64,000 bases of DNA from Virgibacillus salexigens. GTDB lineage: Bacteria > Bacillota > Bacilli > Bacillales > Amphibacillaceae. Positions 44,749 through 53,653 of the stretch are shown one piece after another. Position numbers and translations under genes: made by a program. Every line of letters begins with the position of its first letter. The stretch's first letter is position 1. Location: contig NZ_BNEO01000001.1 in assembly GCF_014905415.1 (NCBI RefSeq), positions 806,001 to 870,000 on the forward strand, read 5' to 3'. The notes below the pieces were generated by a model. It made no database searches. It had not been told where the DNA came from and was given only the letters and a program-made list of their open reading frames with translations.

Positions 44749-45531
44749 TTAGTTGTTTTGAAATGTTGGAGTTCTTTTCTCCATAAATGCGCTTGTACCT
44801 TCTTGTTTATCTTCTGTTTCAAAGGCTACTGCCTGTGAGAGTTTCTCCATCCATAAAGCTGTCGATTGATCGACGTCATAGCCTTTATGGACTGCCATTT
44901 TTGCTAGTTGTATAGCGATTGGTCCCCTATTTAAAAGGCGAGATGCGACCGTATTTGCCTTTTCTAACAAATCTTTATTCGTAGCTACTAAATAGGTAAC
45001 CAAGCCAATGTCCATTGCTTCTATTCCACTAATCTTTTTTCCTGTTAGAATCATGTCCAATGCTCTACCCTTCCCAATGATTCTAGCTAGACGCTGTGTA
45101 CCACCTGCACCAGGAATGATACCTAGATTTAATTCAGGTAAGCCAAACGTTGCTTGTTCTGTAGCAATTCGGATATCACAGGCCATTGCAAGTTCACATC
45201 CTCCACCTAAGGCATATCCATCCACAGCTGCAATCGTTGCTTTTTTACTGCTTTCAATTTTGTCATATAGCGCCTGCATTCCTGGGCTAAGCGCATCCAA
45301 ACTTGTTTTTTTAGATAATTGTTTGATGTCTGCGCCTGCCGCAAAAGCTTTCTCACTTACACTATGAATAATAATCACACGCACCTCAGGTATTGATTCT
45401 GCTTCATTTATAGCCGCTTCTATCTCTGAAAGCATCTCTGTATTCAGTGCATTACGTGAGTCTGGACGATGAAGCATTAACCAATAAACGCCATGGTCTA
45501 CCGTGATTTGAATATTTTTAAAGCTCATCAT
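44749..45531 (-). CDS. Enoyl-CoA hydratase
   Basis: Crotonase-fold hydratase, 260 residues. The oxyanion segment is KAFAAGADIKQLSK, then AAVDGYALGGGCELAMACDIRIA and FGLPELNLGIIPGAGGTQRL, which carries both catalytic Glu positions (ELNLG and the preceding CELA). ATGATG at the start with GGGAG upstream; either codon may serve. It converts the enoyl-CoA from the neighbouring dehydrogenase into 3-hydroxyacyl-CoA. Confidence 0.95.
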   Translation of the reverse strand: MMSFKNIQITVDHGVYWLMLHRPDSRNALNTEMLSEIEAAINEAESIPEVRVIIIHSVSEKAFAAGADIKQLSKKTSLDALSPGMQALYDKIESSKKATIAAVDGYALGGGCELAMACDIRIATEQATFGLPELNLGIIPGAGGTQRLARIIGKGRALDMILTGKKISGIEAMDIGLVTYLVATNKDLLEKANTVASRLLNRGPIAIQLAKMAVHKGYDVDQSTALWMEKLSQAVAFETEDKQEGTSAFMEKRTPTFQNN

Positions 45532-45545
45532 TATTCTCCCTTCCT

Positions 45546-46391
45546 TTAGCGATAATCGTAAAATCCAATCCCACTTTTTTTGCCCAGCCTTCCTGCCTTT
45601 ACATATTTAGTAAGCAGCGGTGAAGGCCGGTATTTTTCCCCTAGTGTTTGATAAAGGTATTCCATATTCCGAAGCCGCGAATCTAAACCTACTAAATCAG
45701 CCAATTCCAGTGGACCCATTGGATGATTCAGACCAAGCTTCATTGCTTTATCAATATCTGCTGCACTAGCAACACCTTCCATCAGCATATTCATTGCTTC
45801 ATTACCAATCAGGCAGTTCATTCGCGACGTTACAAACCCAGGTAATTCATTCACCTCAACTGCTTCTTTTCCTAAACTAAGCGAAACCTCTTTAATCACA
45901 TCCACGGTTTCATCCGATGTTTCTAATCCTCTAACGACTTCAATTAATTTCATTTTGTGAACTGGATTAAAAAAGTGCATCGCTACGACTTTTTCTGGCC
46001 GATTTGTTTGAGCAGCAATTTCTGTTGGACTCATTGTCGAAGTATTTGTCGCCAAAATCGTGCTTCGTTTGCAATAATGATCCAGTTTTTTAAATATGTC
46101 GATCTTTAATTCAATTTTTTCCAGCACTGCTTCTACTACTAGATTTACGTGTTTAACAGCTGACTCTAAATCAGATTCATAGATCATATTCATCTTTGCT
46201 TCGCTTATCGTTTCCTCATTGATAAAGCCATTGTTATAGCTGCGGTCAAGCAATTGTTCAATATCCGTCTTTGCAGCTTGCAAAATTTGGTCATTCACAT
46301 CATTCAGCATCACCGTATAGCCTGATACCGCAAATGCGTATGCGATTCCTTTTCCCATGATACCTGCCCCAACTACTGCCACTTGCTTCAT
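45546..46391 (-). CDS. 3-hydroxyacyl-CoA (3-hydroxybutyryl-CoA) dehydrogenase
   Basis: NAD-dependent oxidation of 3-hydroxyacyl-CoA to 3-ketoacyl-CoA. At 281 residues it is the single-domain-pair Hbd type. GAGIMGKGIAYAFA is the NAD loop, LATNTSTMSPTEIA, HFFNPVHKMKLIEVV holds the catalytic His, and PGFVTSRMNCLIGNEA and LGLNHPMGPLELADLVGLD are typical. ATG at 46391 with GGAG nine bases upstream, two bases after the TRAP permease stop. The four-carbon type suggests butyrate- or crotonate-size substrates. Confidence 0.94.
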   Translation of the reverse strand: MKQVAVVGAGIMGKGIAYAFAVSGYTVMLNDVNDQILQAAKTDIEQLLDRSYNNGFINEETISEAKMNMIYESDLESAVKHVNLVVEAVLEKIELKIDIFKKLDHYCKRSTILATNTSTMSPTEIAAQTNRPEKVVAMHFFNPVHKMKLIEVVRGLETSDETVDVIKEVSLSLGKEAVEVNELPGFVTSRMNCLIGNEAMNMLMEGVASAADIDKAMKLGLNHPMGPLELADLVGLDSRLRNMEYLYQTLGEKYRPSPLLTKYVKAGRLGKKSGIGFYDYR

Positions 46392-46393
46392 AC

Positions 46394-48361
46394 TCACATC
46401 TCCTTTAATTGACTAGGTTGTTCCACCTGTGCATCTTTACGTACACTTTTTTGCAAAAGGTATACGAATAATAATGTAATTACACCGACGATATCTGTGT
46501 ATATCCCAGGAAAAATCATGAGTAACGAACCAGCAAATAAAATTACACGTTCATACCAATATGCATGTCTAAGCAGCCACCCTTCTGCACCACTAGCAAT
46601 TCCTATAACCCCAATGACAGCGGTTGCAATAGATAGAATGATCTGCGATATCCCGCCGATTAACAGTAACTGCTCTCCATATACAAACAGATACGGTACA
46701 ATATAAGCCGCAATTCCTAATCTCATAGCTGTTAGTCCTGTCTTCATTGGCTCTGAACCCGAGATACCCGCAGCTGCAAACGCTGCCAGCGCAACAGGTG
46801 GAGTGATTGCAGATAACGCGGCAAAGTAAAAAACAAATAAATGAGCGGCAATTGGAGCTACTCCTAGCTCTACTAATGCTGGGATTGTCAAGGGAACTTG
46901 AACAATATAGGCAGCTACAGTTGGAAGACCCATTCCCAATATAATACTTGTGATCATCGTAAATACCAATGCTAAAATGAGAACACCGCCGGAAAGATCG
47001 ATGATAATACTACTAAATTTAAGACCAATCCCTGTGAGGCTGATTATTCCAATGATTAATCCTGCAGAAGCACAAGCAATTACTGTTTCTAAGGAGGCTT
47101 TTGCTCCTAGATCCAATGCTTTCACAATTTGTTTGATTGACAACCTGCTTGCTGTTCGAATCGCCGCAACGAGGATCGTTGCAATAATTGCATACAATCC
47201 TGCCTTCATTGGAGAACTTCCTCCAATTAATAAAACAACGATAACTACTAAAGGAATTAAGAAATGGAAACCTCTTTTAAAAATATCCCAGGTTTTCGGT
47301 AGACGACCATCTTGTATCCCATGTAATCCATTCCTTTTTGCCCGTAGGTCTACCTGAATAAATAAAGAAAGATAATACAAAACTGCTGGGATAATGGCTG
47401 CAACCGCCAACTCCATGTAGGGAATTCCTAAGTAAGCAGCGATAATAAATGCCGATGCCCCCATAATGGGTGGCATGATTTGCCCTCCCGTTGAAGATAC
47501 AGCTTCAACGGCACCAGCGAATTGTTTCTTATAACCGGTTTTCTTCATTAATGGGATGGTAAATGCTCCTGTTGTTGCTGTATTAGCTACCGCGCTTCCA
47601 GATATTGTGCCAAGTATCGAACTAGCTACAATAGCCGTTTTGGCTGGCCCACCTCGGTATTTTCCCATACCAGCTACTGATAAATTAATAAAGAAATTTC
47701 CTGCTCCTGATACTTCCAAGAACTTACCAAATAGAATAAATAAAAAGATAAACGTTGCTGAAACCCCCAGTGGAGTACCAAACACACCTGACACTGTATA
47801 AAAAAGATGATCAATAATCCACATTGGAGTAAATTCACGATGCCCCAATTCTCCTGTAATCAAATGTCCCCAAAAACCGTATACGAGACAAACAAGGATT
47901 AGAATGACAAGTGTATTTCCAATTACTCTTCTAGTAGCTTCAATAAGCGATAGGCATGCAATAAAACCAAGAGCCATTTCTAATGGCGTTAGTTGCTCAA
48001 TATAACTCATACGAGACTGTATTTCTTGTGCATGCATTACAAAGTAAGAATAGGATACAATGGACAGTGCAATAAATATCCATTCAAACCACGGTATCGA
48101 TTGATTTTTGGCTGCTTTTCTACTTGGCTTATAGATGGCAAATACAAGTATTAACGCAAACCCTAAATGTGCAGCGCGCTGCAAGATCGATTCAAATACC
48201 CCAAACAGACCTGTGTAAAGATGAAACAGGGACATTGTAATAGCAGCAATGGAGATAATCATGCTAGAATACCCCTTCAACAAACGCACTTTTTCATTCT
48301 GAATTGCCTCTTCCTCTTGATCTCCCTGTATAGGTACATCCGATTTGTTTTGTCCTGTCAT
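46394..48361 (-). CDS. Fused TRAP transporter permease, 4TM/12TM (operon A)
   Basis: 655 residues, paralog of the operon B permease with the same architecture. GSAVANTATTGAFTIPLMKKTGY, TGGQIMPPIMGASAFIIAAYLG, LGMGLPTVAAYIVQVPLTIPAL and HLFVFYFAALSAITPPVALAAFAAAGI mark the DctM part. The ATG at 48361 has AAGGAGG upstream and excludes a 15-codon extension. It pairs with the TAXI lipoprotein encoded just before it and should bring in the acid that the surrounding enzymes degrade. Confidence 0.93.
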   Translation of the reverse strand: MTGQNKSDVPIQGDQEEEAIQNEKVRLLKGYSSMIISIAAITMSLFHLYTGLFGVFESILQRAAHLGFALILVFAIYKPSRKAAKNQSIPWFEWIFIALSIVSYSYFVMHAQEIQSRMSYIEQLTPLEMALGFIACLSLIEATRRVIGNTLVILILVCLVYGFWGHLITGELGHREFTPMWIIDHLFYTVSGVFGTPLGVSATFIFLFILFGKFLEVSGAGNFFINLSVAGMGKYRGGPAKTAIVASSILGTISGSAVANTATTGAFTIPLMKKTGYKKQFAGAVEAVSSTGGQIMPPIMGASAFIIAAYLGIPYMELAVAAIIPAVLYYLSLFIQVDLRAKRNGLHGIQDGRLPKTWDIFKRGFHFLIPLVVIVVLLIGGSSPMKAGLYAIIATILVAAIRTASRLSIKQIVKALDLGAKASLETVIACASAGLIIGIISLTGIGLKFSSIIIDLSGGVLILALVFTMITSIILGMGLPTVAAYIVQVPLTIPALVELGVAPIAAHLFVFYFAALSAITPPVALAAFAAAGISGSEPMKTGLTAMRLGIAAYIVPYLFVYGEQLLLIGGISQIILSIATAVIGVIGIASGAEGWLLRHAYWYERVILFAGSLLMIFPGIYTDIVGVITLLFVYLLQKSVRKDAQVEQPSQLKEM

Positions 48362-48438
48362 ATTCAAACCTCCTTTTTGATCAGAATGTACTGTACCAAT
48401 CCCCACGTATGTAAGATTGACAGCCTTGCCACTAACTT

Positions 48439-49431
48439 TTACTCCAATACACCGATCTCCTTATAGTACTTCTTTGCACCAGGATGCAAATTACCAACAT
48501 TTTTTTCAACTGAATACTCGGCAGTAAAGTCGCTCATAACCGATGAAATATTCTCCCATTCGTCGCGATTTTCTACCATCATTTTCGTTAACTTATAGAC
48601 GGCATCCTCACTCATCAAATCATTATTGGCTAGGAGAACTGTATAACCTGCAACTGTTTTTATTGGATCTGGCTGACTTGGGTAGGTATTTGGTTCGATT
48701 GTATATTCCAGATAACCTTCATTCTTTTCATGAAGCGATGAAATTACCTCATCACGAAGTGGAATAAACCGAAGTCCCATTGTTGTATCTAATTCTTGAA
48801 ATGTGGATACTGGCGCAGCTAACATTCCTGTAATTGCATCAATATGACCATCACGCAAAAGATCAGCCCCATCAGCAGTTCCGACATATTCAACGCCGCC
48901 CAAATCGTCGTAACTCATATTAGACATTTCTAAAATATCCAATAATGCCAATTCTCCGCTATATCCTTTGATACCAGGACTGACAACTTTGCCCTTTAAA
49001 TCTTCCACACTATATATATCCGAATCCTCTCGCACAGCAATATGAAAAACATTCGGGTAAAGTGTTGCTACTGTACTTACATTTTTTATTGGCTCATCAA
49101 ATGCTCCTTTCCCATTCAATGCTTCAGGTACGGTTTGCCCATTGCTAAAACCTATATGAAACGTCCCTTGCCCAAGACCTAGTAAGTTGGATACCGAACC
49201 GCCTTCGACAATTGTAGTTGAGGATTCCGGAAACACGGAAGCCATTTTATCTGACATCGCACCTGATAATGTATACCAAAACCCACCTACTGTTGCCGAA
49301 CCAAAGGATATTTCGCTAAGATCTTCTCCTGCATTTGAGTTTGACTTCGTGCTTCCAGTCTCTTCTGAGCAACCTATCAATACTCCCATAATCATTAAGA
49401 AGCTAATAACCATCCCAAACATTTTCTGCAT
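48439..49431 (-). CDS. TAXI-family TRAP transporter binding lipoprotein (operon A)
   Basis: 330 residues with lipobox VLIGC (Cys21). EISFGSATVGGFWYTLSGAMSDKM, EGGSVSNLLGLGQGTFHIGFSNG, VSPGIKGYSGE, DGADLLRDGHIDAITG and the ending HPGAKKYYKEIGVLE are the TAXI pattern, close to the copy in operon B. It delivers a carboxylate to the 46394 permease. Its place between the CoA-transferase and beta-oxidation genes suggests a short-chain fatty or keto acid. Confidence 0.92.
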   Translation of the reverse strand: MQKMFGMVISFLMIMGVLIGCSEETGSTKSNSNAGEDLSEISFGSATVGGFWYTLSGAMSDKMASVFPESSTTIVEGGSVSNLLGLGQGTFHIGFSNGQTVPEALNGKGAFDEPIKNVSTVATLYPNVFHIAVREDSDIYSVEDLKGKVVSPGIKGYSGELALLDILEMSNMSYDDLGGVEYVGTADGADLLRDGHIDAITGMLAAPVSTFQELDTTMGLRFIPLRDEVISSLHEKNEGYLEYTIEPNTYPSQPDPIKTVAGYTVLLANNDLMSEDAVYKLTKMMVENRDEWENISSVMSDFTAEYSVEKNVGNLHPGAKKYYKEIGVLE

Positions 49432-49442
49432 AGATTTCCCTC

Positions 49443-50102
49443 CTAATTTTTTATTTCTGCTTTTTTCACTTTGAACGTCGTACCAGTTATCTGCTGTAAA
49501 TCTTTTAAACTGATATCCGACAATAATTCAACCAGTTCTACACCATCGTTGGTAAACCCAAAAACCGCATGCTCTGTTACTAGCAAGTCTGCCTTAGCCA
49601 CGCCACTACTAGGAAAGGTTAACTTTTCTACCAGCTTTGGTTCACCTGACTTCGACATATGTGTGGCTGCTATAATAATTTTTTTAGCACCTGCTACAAG
49701 ATCCATTGCACCACCCACACCTAAAATTGTTTTACCTGGAACAGCCCAATTTGCGATTTCTCCGTATTGATCTACTTGAAGTGCACCTAAAACAGCAACA
49801 TCCACATGCCCTCCTCGTATCATCGCAAAAGAGTCGGAGCTATCGAAAATGGAAGCACCAATATCCATCGTGACTGGCTTTTTACTTGCACTGATTAAAT
49901 CCATATTTACTTCTTCTTCCTTCGGTGTAGGTCCCATTCCCAGGAGTCCATTCTCTGTCTGTAGAAATACTTTTTTATCCCCTAAGCAATCTGGAATTAA
50001 GGTTGGGATACCAACACCTAAATTAACAATTTCCCCTTCACTTAATTCACTAGCAACTCTATTTGCTATACGAATACGGTCCGATTGGCTCAACGTACAC
50101 AC
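49443..50102 (-). CDS. 3-oxoacid/acetate-type CoA-transferase, subunit B
   Basis: Beta subunit, 219 residues. EGEIVNLGVGIPTLIPDCL and the catalytic Glu in TENGLLGMGP are the family signatures; SGEPKLVEKLTFP and LLVTEHAVFGFTNDG follow. It overlaps the subunit A gene by 44 bases with the frame open from a GTG at 50102; a TTG at 50093 has better spacing to AGGGAGG and may be the true start. With subunit A it moves CoA from succinyl-CoA or acetyl-CoA to an acid such as acetoacetate or butyrate. Confidence 0.92.
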   Translation of the reverse strand: MCTLSQSDRIRIANRVASELSEGEIVNLGVGIPTLIPDCLGDKKVFLQTENGLLGMGPTPKEEEVNMDLISASKKPVTMDIGASIFDSSDSFAMIRGGHVDVAVLGALQVDQYGEIANWAVPGKTILGVGGAMDLVAGAKKIIIAATHMSKSGEPKLVEKLTFPSSGVAKADLLVTEHAVFGFTNDGVELVELLSDISLKDLQQITGTTFKVKKAEIKN

Positions 50103-50766
50103 CTCCCTTTTTCACATACTTGTTTAGGACAAGATAATCAATATACGCATGAGGGGTTACGATATCTAGTGGAGAAAGCTCCCCCGCTTCTACAATTTCA
50201 TCTACTTCCGCAATAACCACCTTTCCCGCAGTTGCCATGGATGGATTGAAATTTCGCGCCGTATGGTCATAAATAAGATTACCTAATGTATCCGCTTTCA
50301 AAGCTTTGATTAAGGAAACATCTCCGTTTATTGATTTCTCCAACAAATATCTTTCCCCATCAATCACTTTCTCTTCTTTTCCTTCGGCAATTTTTGTTCC
50401 AACAGCTGTTTTTGTATAAAAACCTCCTATTCCTGCTCCCCCACATCGGATCGCCTCGGCTAGCGTACCTTGAGGAATAAGGTCAATTTCAAGTAACCCA
50501 TCGTTCCAGGCCTTCACAGCATCTCGATTGGTTGTAAAGTAAGAACCTACTGCTTTTTTCAGGCAGCCAGACGTTAATAGTTTTCCCAATCCCTTGCCTA
50601 CTTCCCCTAGGTTGTTACTTACGACGGTAAGATGTTGCTTTGAAGATGCTGCTATTTCATCAAGCAAGGTGAGAGGGGTTCCAGACATACCAAACCCACC
50701 TACAAGTAATGTATCGCCATCCTGAATGAGCTGCACGATTTCACGCTTGTTGATTACTTTATTCAT
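50059..50766 (-). CDS. 3-oxoacid/acetate-type CoA-transferase, subunit A
   Basis: Alpha subunit, 235 residues. DGDTLLVGGFGMSGTPLTLLDEI is the GxxG-type signature, with VVSNNLGEVGKGLGKLL, GTLAEAIRCGGAGIGGFYT and TARNFNPSMATAGKVVIAEVDEIV. It is the first gene of operon A, behind a sigma-A-type promoter, three GGAAT half-sites and a cre box. GGGAGGAG precedes the ATG. Exact acceptor acid is not evident; SCOT-, AtoDA- and Cat-type enzymes share these motifs. Confidence 0.92.
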   Translation of the reverse strand: MNKVINKREIVQLIQDGDTLLVGGFGMSGTPLTLLDEIAASSKQHLTVVSNNLGEVGKGLGKLLTSGCLKKAVGSYFTTNRDAVKAWNDGLLEIDLIPQGTLAEAIRCGGAGIGGFYTKTAVGTKIAEGKEEKVIDGERYLLEKSINGDVSLIKALKADTLGNLIYDHTARNFNPSMATAGKVVIAEVDEIVEAGELSPLDIVTPHAYIDYLVLNKYVKKGGVYVEPIGPYSYSK

Positions 50767-50779
50767 TTATTCTCCTCCC

Positions 50780-50793
50780 TTAAAACGCTTGCA
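50780..50793. promoter_or_regulatory. CcpA cre box of operon A
   Basis: TTAAAACGCTTGCA, 13 of 14 cre positions, 13 bases before the CoA-transferase A ATG and overlapping its ribosome-site region. Confidence 0.6.
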
Positions 50794-50798
50794 AAAAT

Positions 50799-50824
50799 AT
50801 TCCGTATATTGGAATAATCATTCC
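50799..50824. promoter_or_regulatory. Three-half-site operator of operon A (candidate IclR site)
   Basis: ATTCC (50799-50803), GGAAT (50811-50815) and ATTCC (50820-50824) alternate in orientation. IclR-family regulators such as PobR/PcaU are known to use arrays of three half-sites. It lies about 18 bases downstream of the -10 box. Confidence 0.5.
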
Positions 50825-50841
50825 TTTTTTAGCTTGTTTAG

Positions 50842-50870
50842 ATTTTAATCGAAATAATTAGAAAAATCAA
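50842..50870 (-). promoter_or_regulatory. Promoter of operon A
   Basis: TTGATT (50870-50865), 17 bases, TAAAAT (50847-50842) on the minus strand. Confidence 0.6.
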
Positions 50871-50900
50871 CCTATTTTTTAATAAAGTCTTCATACATTA

Positions 50901-50926
50901 AAAAAAGGATGCTCCATAGAGCATCC
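50901..50926 (-). terminator. Terminator of the SASP gene
   Basis: AGGATGCTC pairs perfectly with GAGCATCCT around a four-base loop, followed on the minus strand by seven T residues. Confidence 0.88.
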
Positions 50927-50939
50927 TCCCTATTTGTTA

Positions 50940-51140
50940 CTACTTTTTCCTGTTTGCGAGATCTTGTTCAGCAATTTTAATCATCCGCTTTACCATCTCG
51001 CCACCCACGGATCCATTCTCACGTGCGGTTGTATCGGCTCCGAGATCGACATTGTATTCATTAGCGATCTCATACTTTAAGGCATCGACAGCATTTTCCG
51101 CACTTGGCACTTCTAATTGATTACGATTATTATTGGCCAT
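50940..51140 (-). CDS. Small acid-soluble spore protein, alpha/beta type
   Basis: A 66-residue DNA-binding protein that coats and protects spore DNA. ALKYEIANEYNV holds the GPR germination-protease cleavage motif (EIA then EY), and LGADTTARENGSVGGEMVKRMI is the conserved C-terminal helix signature. The ATG at 51140 (MANNNRNQ) has AGGAG 11 bases upstream; the longer frame to 51176 would add a non-family leader and is rejected. Its promoter looks sigma-G dependent, so expression is expected in the forespore. It is direct evidence of a spore former. Confidence 0.95.
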   Translation of the reverse strand: MANNNRNQLEVPSAENAVDALKYEIANEYNVDLGADTTARENGSVGGEMVKRMIKIAEQDLANRKK

Positions 51141-51195
51141 TTGAAAAACACTCCTAATGGGAAAGTAGTAGAACAAGTTTTCACCTGTTCCTTTT

Positions 51196-51225
51196 TACTA
51201 TGCGTGGTTACACTAAAAATACACC
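51196..51225 (-). promoter_or_regulatory. Sigma-G-like promoter of the SASP gene
   Basis: On the minus strand the -10 is CATAGTA (51202-51196) and GGTGTA lies 17 bases before it; the -10 fits sigma-G well, the -35 only partly. Confidence 0.45.
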
Positions 51226-51247
51226 TGTTAAAAAATCACAGGAAAAG

Positions 51248-52423
51248 CTATCGAAATAAATTTAACTTACCAATCCTTTTTGCTGCTTCTTCTAATCTCT
51301 TTTCACTTGCCAATAAACCTACTCGGATATATCCTTCCCCAGCTTCACCAAACCCATTTCCTGGTGCAACAGCTACATGTGCTTCTTGTAATAAGCATTC
51401 AGCAAATGTTTCCGAAGTATACCCCTCAGGAACTGGCAGCCATGCGAAAAACGTTCCTTGTGGTGGTTCTACCCTCCAGCCTATTGCGTGCAAGCTATTG
51501 ATTAAAGCATTTCTACGTCTTTCATATGTTTCCACGAGGTGGGTTACATCACGTTGATCACTAAGCAAAGCCTTTTGTGCTGCTTGTTGGATAGCCCCAA
51601 ATAAACTGACATATAAATGATCCTGAATCAAATTCAGACTTTCTATTACCGATGCATTTCCCACTGCAAATCCCACGCGCCAGCCTGCCATATTATACGT
51701 TTTTGATAAGGTATACATTTCGACACCAATATCTTTCGCACCGGCTGATTGCAAAAAGCTTTGTGGCTTTTTACCATCATAGCCAATCGCACCATAAGCG
51801 AAATCATGAACAACACACAGACGATGCTTCTTTGCCATTTTTACCGTGTCGTCAAAAAAGGTTTGTGAAGCCATAGCTGAAGTTGGGTTATTCGGATAAT
51901 TTAAAAACATAAGCTTTGCTTGGTTTTTTATATCATCAGGAATAGCCAGATAATCTGGCAAAAAGTTATTTTCTTTCTTTAATGGCATCATCGATGTTCG
52001 AGCATTGGCTAAGGCAATCCCAGAAAGGTAGTCAGGGTAGCCTGGATCGGGCAACAAGGCCAAATCACCAGGATTAAGTAAACATTGACTGATTTCTACG
52101 AGACCCGTCTTCGCTCCAAATAAAACAGCAACTTCAGATGCAGGGTCAATATCCACATCATACGTTTGTTTATAGAAATCAGCGATCGCCTGTTTTAAAA
52201 ATGGTTGTCCTCTAAAAGGAGAATATTTGTGATGATCGGGATTTTCTGCTGCCACCTTTAATTCTTCTACAATATAATTAGGTGTAGGCAAATCCGGATT
52301 TCCTTGTCCTAAGTTAATTACATCATGTCCCTCGTCGGTTAGCTTGTTCACTTTCTGTACAAGCTGTGCAAAAAATTGCTGTGGTAATCGGTTTAAACTA
52401 TCTGAAAAAGCAAATTGCTGCAC
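51248..52423 (-). CDS. mtnE: PLP-dependent aminotransferase (MtnE-like)
   Basis: Fold-type I class I/II aminotransferase, 391 residues. GHDVINLGQGNPDLPTP, NPDHHKYSPFRG, NPGDLALLPDPGYPDY, NYPNNPTSAMA, the PLP Lys in TLSKTYNMAGWRVGFAVGN and EGYIRVGLLASEKRLEEA match the Bacillus MtnE/YkrV group, which makes methionine from its keto acid in methionine salvage. No other salvage genes are near, so the substrate could differ. The GTG at 52423 is nine bases after GGGGG and gives a family-length N-terminus; ATG 52432 and GTG 52444 are less likely. Confidence 0.8.
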   Translation of the reverse strand: MQQFAFSDSLNRLPQQFFAQLVQKVNKLTDEGHDVINLGQGNPDLPTPNYIVEELKVAAENPDHHKYSPFRGQPFLKQAIADFYKQTYDVDIDPASEVAVLFGAKTGLVEISQCLLNPGDLALLPDPGYPDYLSGIALANARTSMMPLKKENNFLPDYLAIPDDIKNQAKLMFLNYPNNPTSAMASQTFFDDTVKMAKKHRLCVVHDFAYGAIGYDGKKPQSFLQSAGAKDIGVEMYTLSKTYNMAGWRVGFAVGNASVIESLNLIQDHLYVSLFGAIQQAAQKALLSDQRDVTHLVETYERRRNALINSLHAIGWRVEPPQGTFFAWLPVPEGYTSETFAECLLQEAHVAVAPGNGFGEAGEGYIRVGLLASEKRLEEAAKRIGKLNLFR

Positions 52424-52658
52424 AACAATCATCCCCCATATCACATATTAATTATCAATAGTAGCTATTATCAAACAATTTGTAAAGTTCCTAATTAGGT
52501 AGTTTGACAGCAGAATAGACCAGTGCGATAATATTTTACAATTGGAAAATTACGGATCCATGAGCTGGAATACATTCAGTCATTTGAAGATAAACAGTGT
52601 AGTAGGCGCGGTTACTTCTTTGTTTTTCAACACCTAAAGAAGAGAGAGGGGAACACCG

Positions 52659-53585
52659 TTGGAAGAATTTCTTACGATACTTAAAGATATTATTTTACCG
52701 ATATTTATTATTATGGGTATTGGCTTCTTCATGCAGAAAAAGTTTCATCTAAATTTACAAACCCTAGCCAAACTAAATATTTACTTTTTAGTCCCTGGAT
52801 TTATCTTTGTTAAACTGTATAGTACACATTTCTCTGGCCAATTGCTCTTGCATATCGTTGCTTTTTTTATTGTTTATGTGCTCATTCTTTTCGTTATTGG
52901 CAGTTTAACTGGAAAATTACTCGGATTTGATAAAGGTAAATCGACCACTTTCTCAAATAGTGTGATGTTCTTTAATTCAGGAAACTATGGAGTACCAGTG
53001 AACGACTTGGTATTTAAGAGTGACCCACTCGCAATGTCAATTCAAGTAATTGTGCTTACATTACAGAATATTTTCTTGTTTTCTTACGGGATCTTTTCTC
53101 TACAATCCGTGAATATTGGGAAGATGCAAGCATTGCTGGGATATTTTAAAATGCCAGTTCTGTATGCGATGTTGGCAGGCGTTATCCTTAATATTACGCA
53201 CGTGCCATTGCCTTCTTTTGTTTGGGTGCCTGCTAATTATATTGCTGATGCAATGATTGCGATTGCATTAATCACATTAGGTGCTCAAGTGGCACAACTG
53301 CGCTTAAGTGCAGGTTTATCATCGGTTTATTTTAGTTTAATCATACGTTTGATTATCGGACCAATTATCGCACTCGGAATCATTTACTTATTCCAAATGG
53401 AGGGCATTGCCGCACAAGCATTGTTTATCGCATCTGCTATGCCAACATCAGTAAATAGTTCCGTAATCGCGCAAGAATATAATAATTATCCAACATTTGC
53501 AGCACAAATTGTCCTCTTCTCTACATTGTTCAGTACCATTACTGTTACTGCCGTCATCTACTTATCACGTATACTGTTTGGGTAA
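52659..53585 (+). CDS. AEC-family transporter (auxin efflux carrier type)
   Basis: A 308-residue membrane protein with ten predicted helices. NIYFLVPGFIFVKLY, FNSGNYGVPVNDLVF in the middle, ITLGAQVAQLRL and ASAMPTSVNSSVIAQEY near the end are typical of AEC carriers, which move malate, malonate or other carboxylates. The start is TTG with GAGGGG seven bases upstream. A hairpin follows, so it is a single-gene unit. The substrate is not evident. Confidence 0.88.
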   Translation: MEEFLTILKDIILPIFIIMGIGFFMQKKFHLNLQTLAKLNIYFLVPGFIFVKLYSTHFSGQLLLHIVAFFIVYVLILFVIGSLTGKLLGFDKGKSTTFSNSVMFFNSGNYGVPVNDLVFKSDPLAMSIQVIVLTLQNIFLFSYGIFSLQSVNIGKMQALLGYFKMPVLYAMLAGVILNITHVPLPSFVWVPANYIADAMIAIALITLGAQVAQLRLSAGLSSVYFSLIIRLIIGPIIALGIIYLFQMEGIAAQALFIASAMPTSVNSSVIAQEYNNYPTFAAQIVLFSTLFSTITVTAVIYLSRILFG

Positions 53586-53589
53586 AGTA

Positions 53590-53623
53590 AATGAACCATT
53601 CGCGGGGACCACGGGTGGTTCAT
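53590..53623 (+). terminator. Terminator after the AEC transporter gene
   Basis: ATGAACCA pairs with TGGTTCAT across a G-rich loop; the following T-run is short. Confidence 0.65.
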
Positions 53624-53653
53624 TTCGCAAGGGTATCGCATAGAGCTATCACC

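Noticed and set aside
46950-47357. Plus-strand frame of about 135 codons
   Set aside because: Lies wholly antisense to the TRAP permease; composition follows the reverse of hydrophobic codons.
51117-51557. Plus-strand frame of about 146 codons across the SASP promoter
   Set aside because: Covers the start of the SASP gene and the end of the aminotransferase gene in antisense; no ribosome site.
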